Of a stretch of 33,278 nucleotides of DNA, positions 16,018-24,146 are shown piece after piece; the first letter of the stretch is position 1, and each line of letters begins with the position of its first letter. The translations under genes were made by a program, and so were the position numbers. Origin of the DNA: Planctomycetota bacterium (GTDB taxonomy: Bacteria > Planctomycetota > Uabimicrobiia > Uabimicrobiales > Uabimicrobiaceae); NCBI GenBank assembly GCA_029260735.1, contig JAJDCR010000144.1, positions 1 through 33,278 of the forward strand. Reading direction: 5' to 3'. Below the pieces are notes generated by a model. The model was given only the letters and a program-made list of their open reading frames with translations. It was not told where the DNA came from and did no database searches.

Positions 16018-17203
16018 GCGGATTCACTTTAAAATAGATGGATGTTTGGTTGCTCATGATTCGAGAGAATCCTTTTACGTCATCCCCAGACCAAGTGTTG
16101 TTCATTTCCCCGTAGCTTCCAAACTTAGCAGACATTAGATCATGAGGAGACTCTATTCCTATGACATAAAAGCGGTAGGGAGCCAAAGCCAGTTTTACAG
16201 TGCCGCTAACGTTTTTCTGAGTGCTCTCAATAAAACACTCCAGATTGCGCATTACAGGTTCTAAGAATTGTCCTTCGTGAACCATGTTTCCATAGAAGTT
16301 GGCCAACTGATCTTTCCATTGAAGCTGATGCTTGGTTAAAACATGTTTCTCTAAAGCATGATGAGCTTTCAAAATAATAAGGGGAGCCGCCGCTTCAAAG
16401 CCTACACGTCCCTTGATTCCAATAATAGTGTCGCCAACATGAATGTCTCGACCAATGGCAAAAGGAGAGGCAATTCTTTCGACTTCTCCAATGGCCTCAC
16501 TGGTTTTAGCATACTCCACTCCATTGACTGAACGGAGTTCTCCTTTTTGAAAACCAAGAGTGAGTTCCTTTGGCTCTTGTTCGGATAGTTGAGTGGGAAA
16601 GGCTTCTTCGGGTAGGTACTTGTCAGAAGTGAGGGTTTCTTTTCCTCCGACCGATGTTCCCCAGAGGCCTTTGTTGATGGAGTAGAGAGATTTTTCCCAA
16701 TTTCGCTCAACTCCTTTGCTCTTAAGGTATTCGATCTCTTCCTCTCTCGATAGCTTTTGATCTCGGATAGGGGTAATGATTTCGATTTCTGGGCAGAGAA
16801 TATGAAAGGTCATATCAAAGCGTACTTGGTCGTTACCTGCACCAGTACTCCCATGAGCGATATAGTCCGCTCCTATTTTACGGGCATAGAGACCAATAGC
16901 GGTGGCTTGGAAGACTCTTTCTGCACTGACTGAAAGCGGGTAGGTATTGTTCTTGAGAATATTGCCCATAACCAAGTACTTAATGCATTTGTGGTAGAAA
17001 TTTTCTGTTTCGTCTAAAAGACAGTGGTCAACCACACCTAAGTCCCGAGCTTTATTTTCAATATCGCTTAGTTCTTCAGGGCTAAATCCTCCCGTATTGA
17101 CGAGAGCGGAGTAAACATCGAGTCCTTTTTCTTCGGAGAGATACTTGACACAGTAGGTTGTGTCAAGACCACCACTGTAGGCTAAAACAACTTTCTTTTT
17201 CAT
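16010..17203 (-). CDS. argG: Argininosuccinate synthase
   Basis: This 397-aa enzyme condenses citrulline with aspartate using ATP. It shows the PP-loop KKVVLAYSGGLDTTYCVKYL, the GSTGAGNDQVRFD segment and the TSVGGKETLTSD stretch. ATG 17203 is chosen because the protein then begins directly at the PP-loop strand as in relatives; an upstream frame extension adds Arg-rich sequence unlike the family. The leader just before the ATG (AAAAGAGAAAAAAT) is identical to that of the next upstream gene. The enzyme normally acts on free citrulline, so the deacylase must act before it. Confidence 0.95.
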   Translation of the reverse strand: MKKKVVLAYSGGLDTTYCVKYLSEEKGLDVYSALVNTGGFSPEELSDIENKARDLGVVDHCLLDETENFYHKCIKYLVMGNILKNNTYPLSVSAERVFQATAIGLYARKIGADYIAHGSTGAGNDQVRFDMTFHILCPEIEIITPIRDQKLSREEEIEYLKSKGVERNWEKSLYSINKGLWGTSVGGKETLTSDKYLPEEAFPTQLSEQEPKELTLGFQKGELRSVNGVEYAKTSEAIGEVERIASPFAIGRDIHVGDTIIGIKGRVGFEAAAPLIILKAHHALEKHVLTKHQLQWKDQLANFYGNMVHEGQFLEPVMRNLECFIESTQKNVSGTVKLALAPYRFYVIGIESPHDLMSAKFGSYGEMNNTWSGDDVKGFSRIMSNQTSIYFKVNPHE

Positions 17204-17217
17204 ATTTTTTCTCTTTT

Positions 17218-18531
17218 TTACAAATTCTCTTCTTTGTCTTGGGGGTCGTAAATCATAGCCGTGCACATGCAGTTTTTGCGGTCTTTACTTTGAAGAATGG
17301 AGTAGTTGACACAACTCTGGCATCCTTTCCAGAACATATCATCTTGAGTTAGCTCAGCATAAGTTACCGGGTGATAGCCCAGAGAAGAATTGATTTTCAT
17401 GACGGCTAAGTTTGTTGTTAGTCCAAATAATTTAGCTTGGGGATATTTTTCGCGAGATAACTCAAAAGATTTTTCTTTAATTTTTTTAGCCAAACCTTTT
17501 TGGCGGAACTGAGGGAAGACAATAAGCCCAGAGTTGGCCGCATACTTTTGATGTTCCCAGGTTTCAATGTAACAAAAACCAGCTACTTGGCCGGTAGCTT
17601 TTTCTATCGCAATAATGGCTTTTCCTTCGGTCATTTTTTTCTGGATATACTCAGGAGGTCGCTGAGCGATACCTGTTCCTCTAACCTTGGCACTTTCTGC
17701 GATTTGCTCACTAATTTCTTGGGCATAGGAAGAGTCTTCTTCTCCAGCGACTTTGAAAAGAAAGTCACTAGAGTCTGGTTCTTTTTTAGGACGAAACTTG
17801 TCCAGTACCTTTTGAAAATCTTCTCCCTCCCAGCAATCTAAAAAAAGTTCTCGTTCTTTTTTATCTTGCTCTTCGTTCCTTTTGGAAAAACTTTGAGCGA
17901 GAGAGAGAAAGCTTCGCACAGATTGAGAAGAGTTACACCTAACTCTTTCGATCCATCCCTTCGCCTCTTTTAAAAGATTGCGAGGGTTGGTTATCTGATG
18001 TAAAAGTCCTGTTTCTAGCGCCTGAGTGGTTTTTAATTCACTCGCACAGAGGAAGAGAGATAAAGCACTGTCTATCCCTAGGATGTCCATTAGCCTTTGC
18101 CCTCCTCCCCAGCCAGTAATGACTCCATTGGAGGCATGACGAAAAGAGAAGGAGGCATGAGGCACTGCTACCCGAAAGTGACAGGCACTGACAATTTCAC
18201 ATCCTCCGCCTAGGGTTTGGCCATTGATTGCCGCAACCACTACTTGGGGGCCTCGTTGTAACCGATCTAAAATTTTTTGCATTCGGATGGACATTTCTTC
18301 GACTTGCGATCGATTAGCGAGAGTGGCAAAATAGCTTAAGTCCCCTCCTGCCGAAAAAGTTTTTTCCCCTGCTCCGGTTAAAATAATTCCCGTAATCTCT
18401 GGTTGGGAATCAATTTTAGCTAAAATATTTTCCCACTTAGCCATCATCTCTGCGTTGATGACATTGTGCACTTCTGGGCGGTTTAAACGGATAAGGGCAA
18501 TTTGGTTTTCCACTTCAAATTCTATGCACAT
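17218..18531 (-). CDS. Crotonase (enoyl-CoA hydratase-like) fused to a GNAT acyltransferase of the arginine operon
   Basis: This is a 437-aa two-domain protein. The N-terminal part (to about residue 265) is a crotonase: IALIRLNRPEVHN, AGGDLSYF and the oxyanion/active-site GGGCEIVSACHFR. It keeps the glutamate equivalent to Glu144 of rat enoyl-CoA hydratase (GGGCE) but has His where Glu164 would be (FSFRHASNG). The C-terminal part, about 270-437, is a GNAT domain: SAKVRGTGIAQRPPEYI, GFCYIETWEHQKYAANSGLI, FRQKGLAKKI, then MFWKGCQSC and NCMCTAMIYDP with clustered cysteines. That GNAT is the protein usually found alone in front of argG in Bacteroidota, a candidate for the glutamate N-acylation step. 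The only argA/argJ-like step in the cluster is this domain. ATG 18531 is preferred over a TTG at 18567 that overlaps dusB. Confidence 0.85.
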   Translation of the reverse strand: MCIEFEVENQIALIRLNRPEVHNVINAEMMAKWENILAKIDSQPEITGIILTGAGEKTFSAGGDLSYFATLANRSQVEEMSIRMQKILDRLQRGPQVVVAAINGQTLGGGCEIVSACHFRVAVPHASFSFRHASNGVITGWGGGQRLMDILGIDSALSLFLCASELKTTQALETGLLHQITNPRNLLKEAKGWIERVRCNSSQSVRSFLSLAQSFSKRNEEQDKKERELFLDCWEGEDFQKVLDKFRPKKEPDSSDFLFKVAGEEDSSYAQEISEQIAESAKVRGTGIAQRPPEYIQKKMTEGKAIIAIEKATGQVAGFCYIETWEHQKYAANSGLIVFPQFRQKGLAKKIKEKSFELSREKYPQAKLFGLTTNLAVMKINSSLGYHPVTYAELTQDDMFWKGCQSCVNYSILQSKDRKNCMCTAMIYDPQDKEENL

Positions 18532-18551
18532 ATTTTTTCTCTTTTCTTTTT

Positions 18552-19661
18552 CTATTTCTGTAAACAATCGTCCCCTACTCCGCGATCTAGCTTGCGATCC
18601 ATTTCATACTTTGGATCATAGTTTTGGCGAAGCTCTCTTTCCTCTTCGTCGTGGAAGAAGTGACGAGGTAAGTCAGAGGGAAGTTTGGCTGCGTAAGAGC
18701 GAAAAATTTCCTCTGCTTCTTCTAGAGAAGATATAGACTTGACTTGGTCTCGAAGGTATTTGCAAGAAGGGAAGCCTTTTGCATACCAGACGAGCAGTTT
18801 CTTCATTAAGCCAACAGCGACTTTTTTAATTTCGTAGTGTTCTTTTTGGTAGCTAAGATGGCGTAATACGACATCTAGCCATTCTTCTAGAGTAGGTTCT
18901 ACTCTTCTTTGTTCTAAAATCTCTTGAAAAATCCACGGATTACCAAGAGCTCCCCGACTGACCATAATCGCATCGCAGTTGGTTTCTGCTCGCATTTTAT
19001 TGGCTGAAATATGCTCAAAAACATTGCCGTTACCAACTGTGACTATAGATATTTTTTCTTTAGCTGTTTTGAGACCTTTTGCCAGGTTATCATAATCGAC
19101 TGGATGGGAGTAGTTTTCGCTACGGGTACGACCGTGGATGGTTAACATCGCAGCTTGCGCTTCTGCTACTTGTTGAGAGTTTTTTAAGACATTGATTCCT
19201 TCTCGGGTAAAGCCCAGGCGAATTTTGGCAGAGATTGGCCGAGAACTCACTGCTTTGACAGCCTTTACTGTTTGCCAAACTCTTTGAGGATCTTTTAAAA
19301 TAGCACTTCCAGAAGCGTTATTGACAATCTTTTTTACTGGGCATCCCATGTTGATGTCAATGGTATCAAATCCTTGTTTATCCAAAAACTCAGCTGCCTG
19401 AGCTACTAGTTCAGCAGAAGGTCCGGTCAACTGAACTCCTAAAATAGATTCTGAGGGATGTCTTCTCATCATTTGGAGAGTGCGGTGGCTTCGATAATTG
19501 ATGGCATTAGCGGAAAGCATTTCAACGTAAGTTAAACCAGCTCCGTACTCTTGGCAAATCCGGCGAAAGGGGACATCGCTTACTCCAGCTAAAGGAGCTA
19601 AAAATACCCTGTTTTTGACTTCTAAATTTCCAATAAATATAGGTTGGTTAAAGTAGCTCAT
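18552..19661 (-). CDS. dusB: tRNA-dihydrouridine synthase
   Basis: This 369-aa flavoenzyme reduces uridines in tRNA D-loops. It has the FMN-barrel opening FLAPLAGVSDVPFRRI, EMLSANAINY, the signature NMGCPVKKIVNNASGS, KIRLGF and LTIHGRTRSENY, and the DAIMVSRGALGNPWIF phosphate-binding loop. Its start overlaps the stop of the aminotransferase gene by 4 nt (ATGA). A role in housekeeping, not arginine synthesis, is expected; genes of this family often sit at the head of unrelated operons. The last 15 codons lie next to the leader of the crotonase-GNAT gene. Confidence 0.93.
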   Translation of the reverse strand: MSYFNQPIFIGNLEVKNRVFLAPLAGVSDVPFRRICQEYGAGLTYVEMLSANAINYRSHRTLQMMRRHPSESILGVQLTGPSAELVAQAAEFLDKQGFDTIDINMGCPVKKIVNNASGSAILKDPQRVWQTVKAVKAVSSRPISAKIRLGFTREGINVLKNSQQVAEAQAAMLTIHGRTRSENYSHPVDYDNLAKGLKTAKEKISIVTVGNGNVFEHISANKMRAETNCDAIMVSRGALGNPWIFQEILEQRRVEPTLEEWLDVVLRHLSYQKEHYEIKKVAVGLMKKLLVWYAKGFPSCKYLRDQVKSISSLEEAEEIFRSYAAKLPSDLPRHFFHDEEERELRQNYDPKYEMDRKLDRGVGDDCLQK

Positions 19662-20755
19662 TGTAATTCTCTTTGAATCGATTCAAACGTTTGAAGAAAA
19701 GCTTCCATGTCTTTTTTGTAAACATCTCCTAGCCCCGCTAGACGGAAAGTAGCTTTATTGCCAATTTTTCCTGGGTAGATAGTAAATCCTTTTTCATAGA
19801 GGAGATCATGCATTTTTTCGAAGGGAAAATCCTCTCTGGGGTAGAGATAGGTCACAAGAATTTTACTTTCCCATTTATTGGGTAAAAGTTTAGAAAAACC
19901 AAGTTTCTCCATTCCTTTAACCAATGTTTCCCAATTTTCTTCATAGCGTGCTTGTCTTTTTTCTAAACCTTCTAACCAAAACTCTTCGATGGCCTTTTTT
20001 AAGGCATAGAGACATTGAACAGGGGGAGTGAACCGCATCTGACCAGTTTTAAGAAAGAAATCATACTGTTGATAAAGATTCAGGTAGAAGGACCGCTTAG
20101 GATAATCCATCGTTTTTTGTAAAGCCTCGTTTTGGCAAATAACGAAACTACAACCTGCCATCCCTTGGAGACATTTATTACTAGAGGCCATCATGAAATC
20201 AATCTGGAACTCCTCCATATCAATAACTAAGCCAGCAAAGCTAGAAATAGCATCTAATAAAAATGTTTTTCCCTTTGCTTTAGCAAGGGCTCCTATTTCT
20301 TTGGCAGGGTTCAAAAGTCCTGTTGTTGTTTCATGATGAACCAGAGCAATGCACGCAATTTCCGAATCAGAATCCAGAATTTTTTCTATTTCAGCTAGTT
20401 CTGGTGGTTTTTCCCAAGCGCTTTTTAGCTCGACTACTTGAATACTATAAGCCTGAGCGATTTGCACCATTCTTTCCCCATAAGCACCATTGTTAATGAT
20501 CAATATTTTTTTATCAAAGGGGACAACTGAGTTGATGGTGGCATCAACGGCAGCGGTTCCAGATCCTCCTAATAAAATAGTCGTATATTTTTTGGGATTG
20601 CCAGCGATTTTTGTTACATTATTAGCAACATATTGCATCACTTCAGCAAATTCTTTTTCCCGAGGACATATGTCGGGGACGACTTGAGCCATTTTTACAG
20701 AGTTGCTTGTTGTTGCAGGTCCCGGAGTAAGGAGAATATTACGCGAAATTTCCAT
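19658..20755 (-). CDS. phnW: 2-aminoethylphosphonate-pyruvate transaminase-like class V aminotransferase
   Basis: This 365-aa PLP enzyme has ILLTPGPATTSNSVKMA, LLGGSGTAAVDATINSV, NNGAYGERMVQIA, ALVHHETTTGLLNP and DAISSFAGL, with the PLP lysine in MASSNKCLQG. The combination matches the PhnW/AepZ branch more closely than generic alanine-glyoxylate aminotransferases. It would move the amino group of 2-aminoethylphosphonate to pyruvate, but no phosphonatase (phnX) or other phosphonate gene is nearby, so the substrate could differ. ATG 20755 is chosen over TTG 20758. Confidence 0.78.
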   Translation of the reverse strand: MEISRNILLTPGPATTSNSVKMAQVVPDICPREKEFAEVMQYVANNVTKIAGNPKKYTTILLGGSGTAAVDATINSVVPFDKKILIINNGAYGERMVQIAQAYSIQVVELKSAWEKPPELAEIEKILDSDSEIACIALVHHETTTGLLNPAKEIGALAKAKGKTFLLDAISSFAGLVIDMEEFQIDFMMASSNKCLQGMAGCSFVICQNEALQKTMDYPKRSFYLNLYQQYDFFLKTGQMRFTPPVQCLYALKKAIEEFWLEGLEKRQARYEENWETLVKGMEKLGFSKLLPNKWESKILVTYLYPREDFPFEKMHDLLYEKGFTIYPGKIGNKATFRLAGLGDVYKKDMEAFLQTFESIQRELQ

Positions 20756-20804
20756 CAATAATCTTTCTATTCTAAAAACTTTTGGTCAGTTACTTCACCA
20801 TACT

Positions 20805-21209
20805 TTAGGAAGATGTTTGCATGGTAACTCGAAAAACTCCTAAGCAAATTAAAGCCAAAGAAAGACAATAGAATATGGCAGCTTTTTTAAACTTGTCTAG
20901 ATCTTCCTCTTCTGTTTTAGCTTTTTTAAATCCAATATGAGCTAAAGCTAAAGCAAAAACCATAGTTACAGGATGTTCCCAGCTTCTTAAGGGGTCTCCT
21001 CCTGTCCATCTTTTTTCTATGATCCACAAAATGATCCCTGTTAAAAACTGGATGTCTACAACAATTGGGAACATAAGAGCGAGTTTTTTGCTTTTTGAGG
21101 TCCAAGAACGTTTTCCGAACCATCCGATAAACATTGTGAGAAGAGCAACTGCGGCTGCTAAAAAAATAATGTAGCGCCAGTGAGAGTGAGCGTGAAATAG
21201 TGCTTGCAT
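20805..21209 (-). CDS. Small four-helix membrane protein, conserved hypothetical
   Basis: This 134-aa protein has four hydrophobic segments: about 12-31, 46-64, 80-96 and 108-128. It starts with a His-rich stretch, MQALFHAHSHWRY, and has conserved-looking WEHPVTM and ALAHIG. It resembles small membrane proteins of Bacteroidota that begin LLHLHS-x-LRY and have a central EH motif. Paired histidines on opposite helices could bind heme or a metal, but no activity is known to me. AAGGAG lies 9 nt before the ATG. It is the first gene of the long minus-strand cluster, 49 bp before phnW. Confidence 0.68.
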   Translation of the reverse strand: MQALFHAHSHWRYIIFLAAAVALLTMFIGWFGKRSWTSKSKKLALMFPIVVDIQFLTGIILWIIEKRWTGGDPLRSWEHPVTMVFALALAHIGFKKAKTEEEDLDKFKKAAIFYCLSLALICLGVFRVTMQTSS

Positions 21210-21533
21210 AATATAAGACTCCTTGTGTTAGTAGAGCTTCTAGGCTCTAGAAATTTTTTTAGGAATACAGGTTAGGATAGAGAAAAGTTTTGATATCTAG
21301 AAGTTAGGAAGAGTAGATTTCTAGGCTCTGTGTTAGGTGGGTTCTCTCTGATAGTACTTTAGATGTCGGGTAAAAATTTTTCTTATAAAAAAGGGCTGAT
21401 TCCGATTGTTGACATAGGACTTTTTTATTCTATAATCATAATTATAAAATAATAGATCAATTATAACATAAATTTTATCTTAGGTAAATAGGGCGTGTCC
21501 TCATTCAAAAAATATTTGTTTTTGGAGTCATTG
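21210..21533. other. Divergent promoter region
   Basis: This 324-bp region separates the minus-strand arginine supercluster from the plus-strand redox-REC gene. It holds a near-consensus plus-strand promoter (21409-21436). The 11-mer TTCTAGGCTCT is repeated at 21238-21248 and 21319-21329 and could be a regulator site for the minus-strand genes. I cannot identify a clear minus-strand promoter. Confidence 0.5.
21409..21436 (+). promoter_or_regulatory. Strong sigma-70-type promoter
   Basis: TTGACA (21409-21414) and TATAAT (21431-21436) are both perfect consensus hexamers with a 16-nt spacer. The predicted transcript start is near 21443, about 90 nt before the ATG at 21534. It should be the strongest constitutive-looking promoter in the window. 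Confidence 0.75.
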
Positions 21534-22532
21534 ATGAAAAAAATTGAAGTGATTGCCTTTAAAGGCTGTCAAACCGCGATGGATTTTCAAGAGAATCTCC
21601 AAGATGTTGTTGATGGAGAAGGCTTGGATGCTCAAATAGAACTTGTTTCCGTTTCTTCAGCAGACCAAGCTCAGGAAAAAGGATTGTATGGTTCTCCGAC
21701 CTTGCTGGTTGATGGTGTGGAGTATCAAAAAGAAAGAAAAGGACCACCGGGTTTTTATTGCCGTACTTATTTAACTGCCGAAGGGGTTCGCCGTTACCCT
21801 CTTTTCTATGAAACAGTTGCTTTGCTCCAAGGTGAATCGATAGAGGACTATGCGGCTAAGATAAGCAAAGCTCCTCTCAGTTTCCCCACTCTTTTAACCG
21901 CAAAATGGTGTATTCTTCATAAACGTGCTATGGAAATTTGGACAAAAGCGACGGAAGACTTGGGAGTTGATTTGCATGTGATGGATGTTTCCGAAAAACA
22001 AGGGGAACAATCTCTTCTTGCTTCTGGAGCAGGTGGAATTCCTTGTCTTATCTATGCTCCTGGGAGCATGTTTTATGGAGTAGACATCACTGTCTTAGAT
22101 GCTCGCGCACTTTTAGAGAAAAATCTTCCTCAAAAACAAAAGAAGCAAGTTCTTCTTATTGATGATGAGCCCAATATTCGCGAAATGCTTCGTTTTATTT
22201 TAGAAGATAATGGCTATGAGGTGACTCAAGCAAATGATGGTGAGGAGGGGATGGAAAAATTTCGCGAAAGTAGCTTTGATTTGATTGTTACCGATATCTT
22301 TATGCCGAGGAAAGATGGTTTCGAAGTTTTTCGAGAAGTCCGAGAAACAAATACCAAAACGAAGTTCATCGTTCTTTCGGGAGGAGGAGATGCCGGCCCC
22401 CAAAAAGGAGAAGAATATCTTTCTCTTTTTCAGAAACTCGGAGTGGATGCTATTTTAAGCAAACCTGTTGTTTTAGAAGAGTTGATGAACAAAGTTAAAG
22501 AACTTGTTCCGATCAAAAGTGAAAAAAAGTAG
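21534..22532 (+). CDS. Two thioredoxin-fold domains fused to a response-regulator receiver domain
   Basis: This 332-aa soluble protein begins at ATG 21534, with GGAG 6 nt upstream; a GTG at 21495 has no such site. Residues 1-105 are thioredoxin-like: KGCQTAMDF (Cys12), the cis-proline-type loop GSPTLLVDG, and GFYCRTY (Cys76). Residues 115-195 are a second thioredoxin-like unit: LTAKWCILHKRAM (Cys126) and GGIPCLIY (Cys171). Residues 205-325 are a canonical receiver domain: VLLIDDEPNIREM (Asp210/Asp211), phospho-acceptor Asp254 in VTDIFMPRKDG, Ser282 in LSGGG and Lys310 in SKP. No DNA-binding output follows. It may couple a thiol redox state to a phosphorelay; no histidine kinase is adjacent. 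I do not know a named family with this order. Confidence 0.8.
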   Translation: MKKIEVIAFKGCQTAMDFQENLQDVVDGEGLDAQIELVSVSSADQAQEKGLYGSPTLLVDGVEYQKERKGPPGFYCRTYLTAEGVRRYPLFYETVALLQGESIEDYAAKISKAPLSFPTLLTAKWCILHKRAMEIWTKATEDLGVDLHVMDVSEKQGEQSLLASGAGGIPCLIYAPGSMFYGVDITVLDARALLEKNLPQKQKKQVLLIDDEPNIREMLRFILEDNGYEVTQANDGEEGMEKFRESSFDLIVTDIFMPRKDGFEVFREVRETNTKTKFIVLSGGGDAGPQKGEEYLSLFQKLGVDAILSKPVVLEELMNKVKELVPIKSEKK

Positions 22533-22564
22533 GGTTCCCATATAAATTTTTTCATGAGAACCCT
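22531..22564 (+). terminator. Hairpin directly after the redox-REC gene
   Basis: Arms AGGGTTCCCAT (22531-22541) and ATGAGAACCCT (22554-22564) pair with one mismatch around a 12-nt loop, starting inside the stop codon. It lacks a long U-run, so it is a weak terminator or an mRNA 3' protective stem. Confidence 0.5.
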
Positions 22565-22607
22565 TTAAAGACGTTTAGGGTTTTGGAAATAATTTCCAAG
22601 TACCCAA

Positions 22608-22687
22608 AATTCCAAAAAAAAGTGCTGGGCAGAAACGAACTTGTCTATCTCGGAAATATTGTTCTGCCAGCACCTTGGAATTTTTTT
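22608..22687. terminator. Large bidirectional terminator between convergent genes
   Basis: AATTCCAA (22608-22615) pairs with TTGGAATT (22675-22682). GTGCTGGGCAGAA (22622-22634) pairs with TTCTGCCAGCAC (22662-22673), one G bulged. A run of seven T follows at 22681-22687. On the other strand an A-tract (T-run in that transcript) lies within the stem. The position between convergent genes fits a shared Rho-independent terminator. Confidence 0.68.
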
Positions 22688-22708
22688 AAGAGGAATTAAG
22701 AGATTCTT

Positions 22709-23347
22709 TTAGTCTTCGAATTCAAAATCATCAAAAGAACCGAACTCGTCTTCTTCTTCAGTAGTTTCTTCGGCAGTTTCGTCAGTAGTTTCTTCATCGA
22801 AAGAAAATTCATCAGTAGTTTCTTCTACTGTTTCTTCTATAGTTTCAGTAGTTTCTTCGGCTCCAAAGTCAAAGTCGCCAAATCCATCACCAGCCTCTTC
22901 AGTAGTTTCAGAAACGGTTTCTTCCACAGTCTCTAAAACTTCTTCAGTAACTTCTTCTACTTTTTCTTCCATTTTCTCGGTCATAGCCTCTTCTGGAAAA
23001 GCTCCAAAATCAGAATCTTCGGAAGAACTAACTTCAGATACAGCACTATTACCTTCTTCGATAATAGTAGGTTCTGAAAAGGACGCCGTTGTGTCGTTAA
23101 AGCTTTCATTAGCACTTTCTTCAGTACTTTCAAAGCTCGAAGTAAATTCTTCTTCTACTGTGTTTACCACTTCTTTACGAACTTCTTCTTTTGCTGAATT
23201 TGTAGTGTCATTTTTGGCATCGTTGACACTCTTAGTCACTTTAGTTTCTGTGTTTTGAGTGACTTTGTCTACATCAGGGGTTTCCTTGTTGGAAGAACAA
23301 GCAATACAAACGAAGGCTGCAAGGATGAAAATAATATTTTTTTGCAT
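22709..23347 (-). CDS. Acidic, Glu/Thr-rich probable lipoprotein
   Basis: This 212-aa protein starts at ATG 23347, with AAGGA 10 nt upstream; a TTG at 23368 is less likely. It has a short export signal, IIFILAAFVCIACSS, ending in a lipobox-like Ala-Cys-Ser; Cys at -3 is unusual. The mature part is strongly acidic and low complexity, rich in E-E-T/T-V-E-E strings, probably disordered and extended from the membrane. Three aromatic-acidic clusters interrupt it: SDFGAFPEE, DGFGDFDFGAEE and DEFGSFDDFEFED. No folded domain is visible and I do not recognise a family. E/T strings also form the tail of the protein at 31424-33169, though there as regular hexamers. Confidence 0.7.
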   Translation of the reverse strand: MQKNIIFILAAFVCIACSSNKETPDVDKVTQNTETKVTKSVNDAKNDTTNSAKEEVRKEVVNTVEEEFTSSFESTEESANESFNDTTASFSEPTIIEEGNSAVSEVSSSEDSDFGAFPEEAMTEKMEEKVEEVTEEVLETVEETVSETTEEAGDGFGDFDFGAEETTETIEETVEETTDEFSFDEETTDETAEETTEEEDEFGSFDDFEFED

Positions 23348-23660
23348 CTCAATGAATTCCTTTGGCAAAGATAAACAAGACTAAAAAATTGTTTTGGTCT
23401 TGTGAAATGAAAAATTTAAACAATTAGGAAAAGTTGCACATTCCATAGTAAAAATCCAATTCGTTCTCCAAAATAAAGGATGGAGGAATTTTTAACACGA
23501 AATGCGGTCATAGTTTTTCGCTTGTCGAAAATTAGACAGTAAAAACGTTTTTCATTATGACAACTCTATTATAAAATATCAATGTCATAAACAAATAACA
23601 TATTTGTCTTTCTTTAGTAATTTTTCCGTCATCAATTTGTCATCGTAGAAGGAGTTTTTT
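23348..23660. other. Intergenic region between two divergent genes
   Basis: This AT-rich, 313-bp gap contains the 5' regions of the acidic lipoprotein (-) and the N-acetyltransferase (+). A TATAAA at 23570-23575 could be a -10 for the plus-strand gene, but no good -35 accompanies it. I see no RNA gene or ORF. Confidence 0.4.
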
Positions 23661-24146
23661 ATGAACTTGGAAAATTTTCGGGTTGAGAAAGCGCAAAATC
23701 AAGACATTCCCACTATTTTGAACTTTATTCGGGAGCTCGCTCTGTATGAAAAACTTTCTCATGAAGTTGTTGCTACTGAAGAGACTTTAGAGCAATCTCT
23801 TTTTGGGCCTAAGCCCGTTGCTTACTGCCTTATAGGCTATTTTCAAGAAGAACCAGTTGCTTTTGCGATTTATTTTTACAATTTTTCAACTTTTCTCGGT
23901 TGTCGGGGACTTTACTTGGAAGATCTTTATGTCAAACCAGCTATGCGAGGCAGAGGAATCGGAGAGAAAATGCTCCGATTCCTCGCACATATTGCTGTGG
24001 AAGAAGGTTGCGGACGCTTTGAGTGGTCCGTTCTAGATTGGAATGAATCGGCCATTAAATTTTATCGCAAGCTTGGGGCAGAGCCGATGGATGAGTGGAC
24101 TGTGTTTCGGGTGACAGGGGAGGCTTTGTTGAATTTAGGTTCTTGA
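23661..24146 (+). CDS. GNAT acetyltransferase of the diamine/thialysine (SSAT-like) type
   Basis: This 161-aa enzyme has the SSAT-family start VEKAQNQDIPTILNFIRELA and EKLSHEV, then GYFQEEPVAFAIYFYNFSTFLG. The acetyl-CoA loop follows in LYLEDLYVKPAMRGRGIGEKML, read as two parts, and then WSVLDWNESAIKFYRKLGA. Likely substrates are small amines such as polyamines or thialysine. AAGGAG lies 6 nt before ATG 23661. Its last 92 nt overlap, on the opposite strand, the end of the FHA-ATPase gene. It appears monocistronic and unrelated to its neighbours. Confidence 0.85.
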   Translation: MNLENFRVEKAQNQDIPTILNFIRELALYEKLSHEVVATEETLEQSLFGPKPVAYCLIGYFQEEPVAFAIYFYNFSTFLGCRGLYLEDLYVKPAMRGRGIGEKMLRFLAHIAVEEGCGRFEWSVLDWNESAIKFYRKLGAEPMDEWTVFRVTGEALLNLGS

